Below, piece by piece: positions 20,891 through 29,469 of a stretch of 64,000 bases of DNA (position 1 is the first letter of the stretch; each line of letters begins with the position of its first letter). Source of the DNA: VRUE01 sp963703235 (GTDB taxonomy: Bacteria > Actinomycetota > Thermoleophilia > Solirubrobacterales > 70-9). A model generated the notes under the pieces. That model searched no databases. It was not told where the DNA came from and was given only the letters and a program-made list of their open reading frames with translations. Where the stretch lies: the NCBI GenBank assembly GCA_963703235.1, contig OY969802.1:1426001-1490000 (forward strand), in the 5' to 3' direction. A program made the translations under genes and the position numbers.

Positions 20891-21702
20891 CTGCTCCTTG
20901 AGGCTAGTGGCAAGAGGGGACCGTAAGTCGAGAACGCGGACCTGCGGAGCGGGCCTCGACCCGCCCGCGCCGCATCATTCGTCTCCGCGGGTTGAGCCGA
21001 CCGGCTCCAGTCAGCCCCGCCGTCCCACTGTTTCACGTGGACGTCGAGCGGAGACCCGTGCACGTATCTGTTCCGGCCGGTTGTTGTCGGGTGTTCCTGC
21101 GTCCCCGCGTCGACGTATCCGCTGAGGGTGGAGGTCCCGATCAGCTGGCGATTGGTATGTGTGGTGTTTTTGCAGAGTATGAACCCTTCTGTTTCGACGT
21201 GGAGGCTTTCGACGTTCAGGTCGAGACCGATCGACGTGTTAGCGCCGCCGAAGTTTGTAAGTGTTACGTCGTTGCCCGTACCGCCCACCGTCTGCGGAGG
21301 GATGTGAGCCGAGCAATCGCCGTATGTCAAGGTGATTTTTTTGCCCGCCGCGCATACGACTTTGAGTCTGCCATGCGTGTCTTCGCCCGTTGTGGCGGTG
21401 AGAGCTTCGAGCAGGTAATGGCAGCCGTTCATGTGGATCGTGAACGGAAAGGGTTTCGTGCAACTTCCAAAATGTGGTGTCAATGTGATGCTTGTCGATG
21501 CTGCCGTGAGTGTGGCTTCGTACGAGACTTCAGCGCACGTGAACCCGATGAAGTTTGTGCTTTCACTCGACTGGCCTGTCAGCACGGCTGGATACTGCTC
21601 TGCTGTGAATTGTGCCGTCGCCTGCGCTGCGGTCGCCATTGCGGCAGACACCGCCAGCGCCACGAGGAGAGCGGCTCCCAGTGACCCGAGTTTGACTCTC
21701 AT
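20866..21702 (-). CDS. secreted protein of unknown function, lineage-type, AT-richer than its surroundings
   Basis: The ATG at 21700-21702 gives a classical signal peptide (MRVKLGSLGAALLVALAVSA, then AMATAAQA). The mature part starts with QFTAEQYPAVLTGQS and has paired cysteines (GFTCAEVSYEATL, HFGSCTKPF, NGCHYLLEA, VVCAAGKKI, GDCSAHI, ILCKNT), which suggests an extracellular beta-rich fold with disulfides. The final 45 residues after VKQWDGGADW look like out-of-frame Arg/Pro-rich sequence and overlap the start of the MerR-cyclase gene by 25 bases, so the C-terminus may be altered. Base composition is visibly less GC-rich than in neighbouring genes. No function can be given. Confidence 0.65.
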   Translation of the reverse strand: MRVKLGSLGAALLVALAVSAAMATAAQATAQFTAEQYPAVLTGQSSESTNFIGFTCAEVSYEATLTAASTSITLTPHFGSCTKPFPFTIHMNGCHYLLEALTATTGEDTHGRLKVVCAAGKKITLTYGDCSAHIPPQTVGGTGNDVTLTNFGGANTSIGLDLNVESLHVETEGFILCKNTTHTNRQLIGTSTLSGYVDAGTQEHPTTTGRNRYVHGSPLDVHVKQWDGGADWSRSAQPAETNDAARAGRGPLRRSAFSTYGPLLPLASRSRWPMSGSP

Positions 21703-21807
21703 GTTCCCGTCCTTCGGTCGGCTTTCAGAGCCGGAGCCCGCTCCGAGCGCTCCGGCATGGAAGCGCCAAGCCATATCCGAATCAGGGTTAATGATCAAGA
21801 AAACCCA

Positions 21808-21844
21808 ACGAAAAGAGGGCGGCAGTCTGCCGCCCTCTTTTCGT
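21808..21844 (-). terminator. terminator of the amt-PII operon
   Basis: A perfect 17-bp stem (21808-21824 with 21828-21844, core AGAGGGCGGCA) with a 3-nt loop. On the minus strand it is followed by T-rich sequence (TTGGGTTTTCTT), 16 bases after the PII stop. It fits a Rho-independent terminator. Confidence 0.75.
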
Positions 21845-21860
21845 TTCTCGTCCGGACCCT

Positions 21861-22229
21861 TCAGGCCGGTATCTCGTTATCCGAGTGCGCCTGCAGCACC
21901 TCCTCTCCACCCTCGCCGGTGCGGATGCGAATCGCCTCCTCGACCGGCAGGACGAAGATCTTGCCGTCGCCGACCTCGCCCGTGCGGGCGTGCCTGAGGA
22001 TCGTCTCGACGACCAGCGGCTTGTCTTTGTCCTCGACCACCACCTCCACCTTCAGCTTCGGGCGAACGTTGACGGTCAGGGTCGAGCCGCGGTACTGCTC
22101 GACTATCCCTTTCTGGCGGCCCGAGCCCTTGGCCTCGCTGATCGACAGGGACGGGAACCCCTTGTCGAGCAGCTCGGCCCGGATCGGCTCGAACGCCTCG
22201 TGGCGGATGAACGCCTCTATCTTCTTCAT
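21861..22229 (-). CDS. PII-type nitrogen regulatory protein
   Basis: A 122-residue PII signal protein that senses ATP/ADP and 2-oxoglutarate and binds ammonium channels. It has the start MKKIEAFIRHEAFEPIRAEL, the T-loop base KGIVEQYRGS / VRPKLKVEVVV, and the B-loop TGEVGDGKIFVLPVEEAIRIRTGE. The T-loop reads YRGSTLTVNV, so the tyrosine modified in enteric GlnB (in YRGAEYMVDF) is replaced. Control by uridylylation or adenylylation at that position is therefore unlikely. It starts 4 bases after the amt stop, as in amtB-glnK operons. Confidence 0.92.
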   Translation of the reverse strand: MKKIEAFIRHEAFEPIRAELLDKGFPSLSISEAKGSGRQKGIVEQYRGSTLTVNVRPKLKVEVVVEDKDKPLVVETILRHARTGEVGDGKIFVLPVEEAIRIRTGEGGEEVLQAHSDNEIPA

Positions 22230-22233
22230 GCGC

Positions 22234-23715
22234 TCAGACCTCCAATCGCGACGGCTCGGTCGCGGTCATCTGGGCTGGCGCGGCCGCTGGTATCGCGGCC
22301 CCGCTGCCCATCGTGCTTGGCAGGCCGGTCGAGTACTCCGGCTGCGGGATGAATTGCTCGGGGTACCCATACATGCCGTGCTCGGAGATGTCCAACCCCG
22401 CTTCCTCTTCCTCCGGCGAGACCCGTAACCCGATCGTGTGCTTGATCAGGAAGAAGACCCCGTAGGAGACGACGAAGACGCAGGCGAAGGCGACGCCGAC
22501 GCCGAGCGCCTGCGCCCCGAGCTGATCCAGCGAGCCGCTGTACCAGAGGCCCGGATCGCCGACTTCGTTGAGTTCCGCCAACCGCGGCGAGGTGAAGATC
22601 CCGCATGAGAGGGTCCCCCAGATTCCCGCCAGGCCGTGTGCCGAGAGGGCACCGACCGGGTCGTCGATCAGCTTCTCGATCGCCAGCACGCCGAAGACGA
22701 CGATGCCGCCGGCGACCGCGCCGATGATCGGCGCCGCCCAGAACTCGACGTAGCCGGACGGGGCGGTAATCCCGACCAACCCGGCGATCGCGCCGTTGCC
22801 CGCCATGCCGATGTCGATCGTGCGCGTCTTCAGATACATGATCGTGACGGCCGCGACGACGCCGGCCGCAGCGGCCAGGTTGGTCACCACAACCACCTCG
22901 GCGAAGCGACCGCCGATCGCCCCCAGGGTCGAGCCCGGGTTGAAGCCGAACCAGCCGAGCCAGAGGATCAGCACCCCCATGCCGACCAGCGGCATCGAGT
23001 GCCCCGGAATCGCCCGCGGTTTGCCGTCCTGCCCGTACTTGCCGAGCCGTGGGCCGAGCAGCAGCAATGCCGCAAGGGCGCCGGTCGCGCCGATCAGGTG
23101 GACCACGGTGGAGCCGGCGAAGTCCTGCATGCCGACGTTGACCTGCAGCCAGCCGCCGCCGAAGATCCAGTGGCTCAGCACCGGGTACAGCACGGAGCTG
23201 AAGATGACCGCGTAGATGACATAGGCGCCGAACTTGATCCGCTCCAGGGTGGCGCCCCAAACGATCGCCAGGGAAACCGCGCAAAACGCGAACTGGAAGA
23301 ACATGAACGCGGCCGGGCTGATCGAATACGTTTCGACAAACGGGATGCTTTTGCCGGCCTCCTCGACCGAGGAACCGATGTCTAAGAAGAACCCATGGGT
23401 CCCGGCGATCTCGCCCAGCCCGCCGAAGGCGAGTGCGAACCCGACCGCCCAGTAGCAGAGCGACGCGATCGAGAAGTTGACGAGGATCTTGGCGACCCCC
23501 GCGCCGGCGTTCTTGGCCCTGGAGAAGCCCACCTCCAAGAGCAGGAATCCGGCCTGCATGAACATCACCAGCACGGCGGCAACGATCACCCACATCGCAT
23601 TGATGCTTGCCTCCGGCGTGTCCAAGATCGGCGTTTCGGCGCCGAAGGCAACACCCGGCAGCAATAGCGAGGCAATCGCGGCCGCCGGGCCGGCGATCAG
23701 AAGCCTCTTTTTCAT
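22234..23715 (-). CDS. amt: ammonium transporter (Amt/Rh family)
   Basis: A 493-residue membrane protein with a signal-like N-terminus (LLIAGPAAAIASLLLPGVAFG) and eleven or so predicted membrane segments. Family marks include ISPAAFMFFQFAFCAVSLAIVWGATLERIKF, GSTVVHLIGATGALAALLLLG, ILWLGWFGFNPGS and the pore histidine region SAHGLAGIWGTLSCGI. The C-terminal cytoplasmic tail continues past EEEEAGLDISEHGMYGYP, the conserved segment that couples the trimer to PII. It heads the amt-PII operon. A GGAGGGAAAT sequence upstream of the ATG acts as ribosome-binding site. Confidence 0.95.
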   Translation of the reverse strand: MKKRLLIAGPAAAIASLLLPGVAFGAETPILDTPEASINAMWVIVAAVLVMFMQAGFLLLEVGFSRAKNAGAGVAKILVNFSIASLCYWAVGFALAFGGLGEIAGTHGFFLDIGSSVEEAGKSIPFVETYSISPAAFMFFQFAFCAVSLAIVWGATLERIKFGAYVIYAVIFSSVLYPVLSHWIFGGGWLQVNVGMQDFAGSTVVHLIGATGALAALLLLGPRLGKYGQDGKPRAIPGHSMPLVGMGVLILWLGWFGFNPGSTLGAIGGRFAEVVVVTNLAAAAGVVAAVTIMYLKTRTIDIGMAGNGAIAGLVGITAPSGYVEFWAAPIIGAVAGGIVVFGVLAIEKLIDDPVGALSAHGLAGIWGTLSCGIFTSPRLAELNEVGDPGLWYSGSLDQLGAQALGVGVAFACVFVVSYGVFFLIKHTIGLRVSPEEEEAGLDISEHGMYGYPEQFIPQPEYSTGLPSTMGSGAAIPAAAPAQMTATEPSRLEV

Positions 23716-23951
23716 TCGATTTCCCTCCTAGCCCGCCGGAGCACGCCCCGGCGGTCGCGGTTTGGCGATTGCAGCCAAGGTATGAACGGGCGCCGGAGCT
23801 GTGTTTGGACTCCTGGAGGAAATCCGGGCCGGGCGACTCTCACTAGTGGCAGGACAAGGCCGCGATCTGTCTTCCAGCAGCGACACGAGGGAATCCGGAC
23901 TCATCAGCGGCCAAGCTGGGACTTGCCAGCCTCGTCGCCGACAACGCGCCG

Positions 23952-24263
23952 GTGCCCGAGATCCGCGAGACCCGCCTCGCCCTCGACGAAAAGCTCGCCA
24001 ACGCGCGAGCCCTCACGGTCGACATCGACCTCCCGTTGTGGATGGGAACCTGGCTCGGCGTCTACCCGACGATTGAGACGCTGGCGGCGCAGCTGCTCGC
24101 CTTCTGCTTCGTCGTCGGCAGCTACTTCGCGGCCGAGTGGATGCGGAAGCGCGAGCTGCGGCGGGCGATCGCCTCCGCCGAGGAATCGCTGCGGGCGGCG
24201 AGCGCAATAGGGTCGGAGCGCGATGCCGTCGAGACTGCGACCCACGGCCCCGTTCGCGGCTGA
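23952..24263 (+). CDS. small membrane protein, possibly the C-terminal remnant of a larger one
   Basis: A 103-residue frame from a GTG: MPEIRETRLALDEKLANARA, a segment LTVDIDLPLWMGTWLGVYPT, then one strong membrane helix (AAQLLAFCFVVGSYFAAEWM) and a basic end. Codon use looks coding. The open frame extends upstream to a TAG at 23844-23846 without a better start, and the sequence begins as if inside a protein, so truncation is possible. Its end overlaps the next gene by 41 bases. The stretch 23716-23951 shows no convincing gene. No family could be named. Confidence 0.35.
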   Translation: MPEIRETRLALDEKLANARALTVDIDLPLWMGTWLGVYPTIETLAAQLLAFCFVVGSYFAAEWMRKRELRRAIASAEESLRAASAIGSERDAVETATHGPVRG

Positions 24264-24894
24264 CGCAATCCTCGTCGGCGATCCGGGCCGGGCGCTGATG
24301 CTCGCCCAGGAGCTGCTCGAGCAGCCGAAGATGAGCCACCACGCGCGCGGGCTCTGGGGCTACTCGGGGCGGACCGCGGCCGGCGCCGATCTGACGATCC
24401 AGTCGACCGGGATGGGCGGGCCGAGCGCGGCGATCGTGCTGGCGGACTTAGCGAAGCTCGGGGTGCAGCGGGCGGTGCGGATCGGTACCTGCACGGCGCT
24501 CGACTCCGATCGGCGGCTTGGCGAGCTGCTGCTGGTCGAGGCGGCGGTGGCGGCCGGGGGCAGCGCCGCCTCGTTCGGGCTCGAAGCCGGCGCGACCACC
24601 GAACCGGACCCAGCCCTGCTGCAGCGACTGCGAAGGGAGCTGCCCGAGGCGTCGCAGGGACGGGTCGCCAGCTTCGACGCCCTTCAGAGCGAGGTCGACG
24701 CTGTCCCGGCGGGTACCTCAGCCGCCGACATGCAGACCGTCGCCATCTTCGCCCGTGGGCGCGAAGGCGGGATCGCCGTTGCCGCGGTCTTGATCGTCGC
24801 CGAGACCACGACCGGCAGCGGCATCGGCGCAGAGGAGCTCGAGGCCGTCGCCAAAGAGGCCGGCCGGGCCGCCGCAGGCTCACTCTCACCCTAA
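24223..24894 (+). CDS. nucleoside phosphorylase family protein
   Basis: A 223-residue PNP/UDP-family phosphorylase. Seen are the phosphate loop start AFAADAILVGDPGRALMLAQ, the IQSTGMGGPSAAIVLADLAKLGVQRAVRIGTC core strand with GT-C, and the nucleoside-site helix SAADMQTVAIFARGREGGIAVAAVLIVAE. Such enzymes split purine or pyrimidine nucleosides with phosphate. Whether this is a uridine or purine type cannot be decided, and it is somewhat shorter than the usual 240-250 residues. It overlaps the preceding small membrane gene. Confidence 0.78.
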   Translation: MPSRLRPTAPFAADAILVGDPGRALMLAQELLEQPKMSHHARGLWGYSGRTAAGADLTIQSTGMGGPSAAIVLADLAKLGVQRAVRIGTCTALDSDRRLGELLLVEAAVAAGGSAASFGLEAGATTEPDPALLQRLRRELPEASQGRVASFDALQSEVDAVPAGTSAADMQTVAIFARGREGGIAVAAVLIVAETTTGSGIGAEELEAVAKEAGRAAAGSLSP

Positions 24895-24955
24895 AGTTGA
24901 GGGTTAGATACGCGTGAGCCTTGCATCCCCGGGCACTGAACCTCACGCCGGACGC

Positions 24956-25297
24956 TCAGGAGGCGCGGCTGTCGGCTTCCTGGCCGGCGCAGTCGCTGAC
25001 TCGACGCCGAATCTCCCCTACGTCGCGAGCGATCCGGTCGACCTGGTCCTCGACGTCGTCGAGTCGCTGCGAGAGCGAGCGCAGCCGCCGTTCCATCCGC
25101 TCCACGTCCGAAGCGGAGGCTAAATCGAGCGCCGCCATCGCTGCGTGCTGGGCCTCGAGGGCCTTCTCGCGGGCGCCGAAGGCGGCCGTCACCGCGTTCT
25201 CCAGCACCTGGCTGTCGAGCAACGCTTGGGCCAGCTCGCCGATCGCCTGCTCGCTGCGCGCTCGCAGGCTCTCCTGGTCATCGGGCTCGGCGCTCAT
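24956..25297 (-). CDS. coiled-coil protein of unknown function
   Basis: The ATG at 25295-25297 gives 113 residues (MSAEPDDQESLRARSEQAIG). The middle, LAQALLDSQVLENAVTAAFG, and a following heptad-like stretch (DVERMERRLRSLSQRLDDVE, then DQVDRIARDVGEIRRRV) predict long amphipathic helices. The pattern is reminiscent of phasin or polyester-synthase accessory proteins but too weak for assignment. An in-frame extension to 25402 is Arg-rich and probably not translated. Confidence 0.6.
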   Translation of the reverse strand: MSAEPDDQESLRARSEQAIGELAQALLDSQVLENAVTAAFGAREKALEAQHAAMAALDLASASDVERMERRLRSLSQRLDDVEDQVDRIARDVGEIRRRVSDCAGQEADSRAS

Positions 25298-25552
25298 TGC
25301 CGACACCTTAGAACCTGCCCGCCGCCAGCGCCCGGCACGACTCTGAAACAGGTTCTTAACGAGCCCATCCGAGCAGGCTGAAATCCTCTGCGGCGCAGGC
25401 ATGGGTCAGCCGTTGATTAAGGGCATATTGGGGGGCGCTGCCCCGCGTTGCGCGCTTCCGCGCGAGTCAGTAGCTTGGTCTGACCTGATGGGCGGGGAAG
25501 GGGCCGAACCGGGTCGTATCAATCGTGCCCGCAGGGACCAAGACGGCGTCCG

Positions 25553-27805
25553 ATGAGACACAAGCTTGCACTGACGATCGCCCTGGCCGGTTTCGCGCTT
25601 GCGACCGCCCTTGGCGTCGGCATGGCCGGGGCGGAACCGAATGCCGACCTCGGCCAGAGCCAGACGCTTGACCCGACCGCCAGCGCGCCGGCCCCGCCCC
25701 ACTCCGAAACGGCCGCCTGCGCGAACGAGGTCGACGACGACGGCGACGGCCAGATCGACCTCGACGACGGCGATTGCGAAAGTGGCTCGGATCCGGACGA
25801 GGCGGCGGCCCCCGGCTCCGGCTCCGGGGAAACGCAGGCCAGCGAGGAGCCGCCCCCCAGCGAGGTCGAGTCGGGGTCGAGCCTCGACGTGGAGGACGCC
25901 ACCTCCGGCGGCGACGGCGTCAGCCGCAACGAAGGCATCTCCGCCTTCACTCCGGGGACGGCCGACGGCGGCGTCAGTGCGCCCAGCGCGACCGCGGGCG
26001 ACCAGCCGCCCGCGACGGGCCCGAGCGGCGGCTCGCAGTTCGGCGACGGCGGCGTGCCGACCGACGCCAACCCGTCGACGACGATCGCCCCCTTCGGGCC
26101 GGCCCCGATCGGGGTCCCCAACTTCGTCATCGACTCCTTCGAGATCCCGCCCTTCCTGTTGCCGATCTACCAGGCCTGCGGGACCGAGTACGGGATTCCC
26201 TGGGAGATCCTCGCCTCGATCAACAAAATCGAGACCGGGTTCGGCACCAACCTCAACGTCTCCAGCGCCGGCGCGATGGGCTGGATGCAGTTCATCCCCT
26301 CCAGCTGGGAGGCCTACGGGCTCGACGCCAACGGCGACGGCCGCAAGGACCCATACAACCCGGTCGACGCGATCTGCGCCGCAGCCAGCTACCTGAAGGC
26401 CGCCGGCGGGACCGAGGATCTCTACGACGCGATCTTCGCCTACAACCACGCCGACTGGTACGTGCAGGAGGTGCTGCTCTACGCGCGCGCCTACGGCAAG
26501 CTGCCCGCCGACCTGGTCGGCTCGCTGACCGGCCTCACCGAGGGCGCCCACTTCCCGGTCGCCGCCGACGCCCGCTACGCCGACGACATCGCCACCCGCG
26601 AGGCGCTGCGAAAGGCGACCCCGCAGGAGCGCGAGGAGTACGGCAACGCGGCCGCGGTCGTCTCCTCCTCGCCGACCCGGCGCGGGATCAACATCTTCGC
26701 CGCCGAGGGAGCGCCGGTCGTCGCCGTCAACGACGGCATCGTCGTCAAGGCGGGGGAGTCGGAGCGTCTCGGCCGCTACATCGTCCTGCGCGACGCCTAC
26801 GGCAACCGCTACACCTACGCCAGGCTGGGGAAGCTCGTCCGCAACCGGCGCCTGATCGTGATGCCGACCGGCAGGGAGAAACGGGTCCCGGTCGACAGCC
26901 AGAACATCCGGCCGCGGCTCCACGCGCTGCCCGAGCGGGTCGACGGCCGCCAGCGCCTCAGCGCCCACGAGCGGGTCGACACCGCCACCGCGCTCGGCGC
27001 CGACGGCTCGATCAAGGTCGGCTCGAAGGTGATCGCAGGCACCGTGCTGGCCCGCATCGGCGCTGGCGAGGACGACGTCGACCCGCACATCAACTTCTCG
27101 ATCCGGCCGGCCGGGCGGGGGGCGCCACGGATCGACCCGAAGCCGATCCTCGACGGCTGGAAGCTGCTCGAGGCGACGGCGATCTACCGCGCCAAGGGCA
27201 AGAGCCCATTTGCGGTCAAGCTCGGCAGCGCCGGTGTCCTGCTGCTCTCCAAGGAGGCGCTGCAGCGCCGCGTGCTCGCCGACCGGCAAGTCGAGCTGTC
27301 CGACTGCGACCGGCTCGAAGTCCGCGGCGGCCAGATCGACCGCCGCATCCTGGCGACGCTCGCCTACCTCTCCGAGCAGGGCTTCCAGCTGACGATCACC
27401 TCGATGCTCTGCGGCCGCCACGGCAGCATCACCACCAGCGGCAACATCTCCAACCACTCCTTCGGCGGCGCGGTCGACATCGCGACGATCAACGGCGTCC
27501 CGGTGCTCGGCAACCAAGGGCCCGGCACGCTCACGCACGAGCTGCTGAAAGCGGTCCTGCGCCTGCAGGGGACGATGGTCCCCGACGAGCTGATCTCGCT
27601 GGAGGAGCTCGGCGGCCCGAGCTTCGCGATGGGCGACCACGCCGACCACGTCCACATCGGTTACAGCCCGATTGCCGGGACCGGCGCCCAGGCCGGCTTC
27701 GTGCAGCTGCTCAAACCGGACCAGTGGCTGCGCCTGACCGACCGCCTCGAGGAGATCGACAACCCCGAGGTGCCGACGAAGCCATCGAAGTTCGCGCTGC
27801 CCTGA
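25553..27805 (+). CDS. secreted multidomain cell-wall enzyme: lytic transglycosylase, M23-like and M15-like domains
   Basis: 750 residues. A signal peptide (1 to about 27) is followed by an acidic linker with CANEVDDDGDGQIDLDDGDC. Around 205-320 is an SLT-type transglycosylase domain (YGIPWEILASINKIETGFG with the catalytic Glu, then SAGAMGWMQFIPSSW). Next is an M23/LytM-like fold (GINIFAAEGAPVVAVNDGIV to DPHINFSIRP) that lacks the usual first His and has HIN in place of HxH, so it is probably non-catalytic. The C-terminal domain has NHSFGGAVDIATINGVPV and GDHADHVHIGY, the His-Asp-His pattern of M15-type D-Ala peptidases. It probably cuts both glycan and peptide of peptidoglycan. Confidence 0.85.
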   Translation: MRHKLALTIALAGFALATALGVGMAGAEPNADLGQSQTLDPTASAPAPPHSETAACANEVDDDGDGQIDLDDGDCESGSDPDEAAAPGSGSGETQASEEPPPSEVESGSSLDVEDATSGGDGVSRNEGISAFTPGTADGGVSAPSATAGDQPPATGPSGGSQFGDGGVPTDANPSTTIAPFGPAPIGVPNFVIDSFEIPPFLLPIYQACGTEYGIPWEILASINKIETGFGTNLNVSSAGAMGWMQFIPSSWEAYGLDANGDGRKDPYNPVDAICAAASYLKAAGGTEDLYDAIFAYNHADWYVQEVLLYARAYGKLPADLVGSLTGLTEGAHFPVAADARYADDIATREALRKATPQEREEYGNAAAVVSSSPTRRGINIFAAEGAPVVAVNDGIVVKAGESERLGRYIVLRDAYGNRYTYARLGKLVRNRRLIVMPTGREKRVPVDSQNIRPRLHALPERVDGRQRLSAHERVDTATALGADGSIKVGSKVIAGTVLARIGAGEDDVDPHINFSIRPAGRGAPRIDPKPILDGWKLLEATAIYRAKGKSPFAVKLGSAGVLLLSKEALQRRVLADRQVELSDCDRLEVRGGQIDRRILATLAYLSEQGFQLTITSMLCGRHGSITTSGNISNHSFGGAVDIATINGVPVLGNQGPGTLTHELLKAVLRLQGTMVPDELISLEELGGPSFAMGDHADHVHIGYSPIAGTGAQAGFVQLLKPDQWLRLTDRLEEIDNPEVPTKPSKFALP

Positions 27806-27822
27806 GCCAGTACTTCGGATTC

Positions 27823-28680
27823 GTGCAGTTCGAGCTCGCCGGCGCGCTTGGCGTTGCGGCGGGCCGCTACCTAGCGCGCGACGCGGGCGAGGAGGATCGC
27901 CAGAGCGTGCTTGTCGTCGAGGCGTTGGGCGCACCGACCGCGGCCGGCCGGCGACGGCGGCAGCGGCCACGCGAGGCGGACCCCGAGGCGGCGCTCCCCG
28001 ACCTGCCGTTGACCCGGGCTACGGCGATCCGGGCCTTCGCGCCTTTCGACTCGAGCGAGGGGGCGACCGACTGGCTCGACAGCGTCCTGGCGAACGAGGA
28101 CGAGGTCGACGCGCTCGTCGCGGAGGGGATCGCGCTGCTGAACCGGGCGCTGCACGCACAGGCGGCGGCAAGTGCCGATCCGCATGGCCATGAGCTGACG
28201 CCGACGCAGGCCCTCCACGTGTTGGTCGGCGTCGGCAGCGGCGAGGAGGTAGCCGCCGGGCGCTTCACCCTGGCGCGCGAGGTGGACATGCGCGGCGGGA
28301 CCTCGCGCCGGCAAAGGCGGGAGGCGGAGCTGCACCCGCAGGAGCGGGTCGCCGCCGTACTGGGCGGGCGCGAGCGGATCGACGTCTGCGAGACGCTGCT
28401 GCTGCGCGCCCGTGCCGACCTCGACGGCGGCCGGCCGCGTGAGGCAGCGTTGCAGCTGCGGGTGGGACTGGAGGCGCTGCTGGTGGAGCTGAGAGGCGCA
28501 CTAACTGATCCCGGCCACGAGGAGGACATGTCGCAACTCGAAGCCCGCCGGCAGCAGGCCGGCGAAGCAGCCAACGCGGCTCTGCACGACAAGCTCGACC
28601 CCGAGCAGGAGAGCAATGTCCACGAGCTGACGGAGATCGCCGAGAGAGTGCTCCGGCGTCGCCGCATCCTCCGCGGTTAA
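27823..28680 (+). CDS. protein of unknown function
   Basis: About 285 residues from GTG 27823, 17 bases after the cell-wall enzyme stop. It starts VQFELAGALGVAAGRYLARD, then has an Arg-rich linker and an acidic/Leu-rich region (GATDWLDSVLANEDEVDALV), then a helical C-terminal half ending ESNVHELTEIAERVLRRRRI. Codon use and the tight downstream position suggest a real gene, probably cotranscribed with the enzyme upstream. The start is uncertain because no ribosome-binding site is visible. No family recognised. Confidence 0.55.
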   Translation: MQFELAGALGVAAGRYLARDAGEEDRQSVLVVEALGAPTAAGRRRRQRPREADPEAALPDLPLTRATAIRAFAPFDSSEGATDWLDSVLANEDEVDALVAEGIALLNRALHAQAAASADPHGHELTPTQALHVLVGVGSGEEVAAGRFTLAREVDMRGGTSRRQRREAELHPQERVAAVLGGRERIDVCETLLLRARADLDGGRPREAALQLRVGLEALLVELRGALTDPGHEEDMSQLEARRQQAGEAANAALHDKLDPEQESNVHELTEIAERVLRRRRILRG

Positions 28681-28793
28681 GAGGCGATCCCGGTGGGGGT
28701 GGAGCGTCTTGTACTTTTTCCGCGCTGAGGCTCGCGGACAGCCACCAACTGTCTTCGGAAAAAGTTAAGTGGAACCCCCACCGGGATCGCCTC
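28681..28793 (-). ncRNA. nested stem element, family B copy 2
   Basis: Perfect 20-bp outer arms (28681-28700 with 28774-28793; GAGGCGATCCCGGTGGGGGT on the left). Inside are GGAGCGTCTTGTACTTTTTC and CTTCGGAAAAAGTTAAG, matching copy 1 base for base apart from one extra T. It fills the whole gap between the stop of the plus-strand unknown gene and the stop of the minus-strand HAD gene. Confidence 0.65.
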
Positions 28794-29467
28794 TAAAGGA
28801 CGAGATGACGGGCAACGACCTCGTCAAGCAGGGACTCGGCTATGTGGTGTGCCTCCTCCAAAGCGACACCCTCCAGTGACGGAATCCCGATCACGGTCAG
28901 CCCCGCGGCGCGGGCGGCGGCGACTCCGGTCGGCGAGTCCTCCAGGGCGACGACCCCGGGGCCGGGTTCGACGCCGAGCCGCCGGCAGGCCTCCAGGTAA
29001 GGGTCGGGGGCCGGCTTCGGGGCCGCCACCTCGTGGGCGCTGAGGACGACGTCGAAGCGGCCCTCGAAGCCGACGATCTCCAGCGAGCGCCGCACGAAGG
29101 CGAGCGGCGAGTTGGAGACGAGCCCGATCGGCGTCCCCCGTCCTTTGAGGCTGTGGAGCAGCTCGCGGGCGCCGACCATAGCCTCCACCCCGTGCTCGAG
29201 CTCGGCCACCACCAGCTCGTTCAGCTCCTCGATCAGCGCCGCCGCCCGGCCCGGTTCGCCGAGGCGCCGCTCAAGTACTCCGCCGGCAACTTCAGCCGAG
29301 GTGCCGACCAGCTCGCGCTTGTCGGCGGGCGTGAACTCCAGCCCCCGCCGCTCGTAGAGGTCGTGCTCGGCCCGGGTCCAGACCGACTCGGTGTCGAGCA
29401 GCAGGCCGTCGTTGTCGAAGACGACCGCCTCCGGGGCCACCGGCATCTCGCGGAGCAGCTCGCCCAT
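28793..29467 (-). CDS. HAD-superfamily phosphatase, beta-phosphoglucomutase-like subfamily
   Basis: 224 residues. Motif I is VVFDNDGLLLDTES (nucleophile and acid Asp), with an alpha-helical cap after it, motif II IGLVSNS, motif III lysine in HEVAAPKPAPDPYLEACRRL, and motif IV VVALEDSPTGVAAARAAG. Members dephosphorylate small sugar phosphates or act as phosphoglucomutases; the substrate is not predictable. The start ATG at 29465-29467 lies just upstream of the sirtuin stop region, 2 bases apart, so the two are coupled. Confidence 0.9.
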   Translation of the reverse strand: MGELLREMPVAPEAVVFDNDGLLLDTESVWTRAEHDLYERRGLEFTPADKRELVGTSAEVAGGVLERRLGEPGRAAALIEELNELVVAELEHGVEAMVGARELLHSLKGRGTPIGLVSNSPLAFVRRSLEIVGFEGRFDVVLSAHEVAAPKPAPDPYLEACRRLGVEPGPGVVALEDSPTGVAAARAAGLTVIGIPSLEGVALEEAHHIAESLLDEVVARHLVL

Positions 29468-29469
29468 CG

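Noticed and set aside
23801..24076. Frame starting MFGLLEEIRAGRLSLVAGQG
   Set aside because: Starts well but turns Arg/Pro-rich after 40 residues, and the better coding signal is in the neighbouring frame; it may be part of the same decayed gene but cannot be shown.
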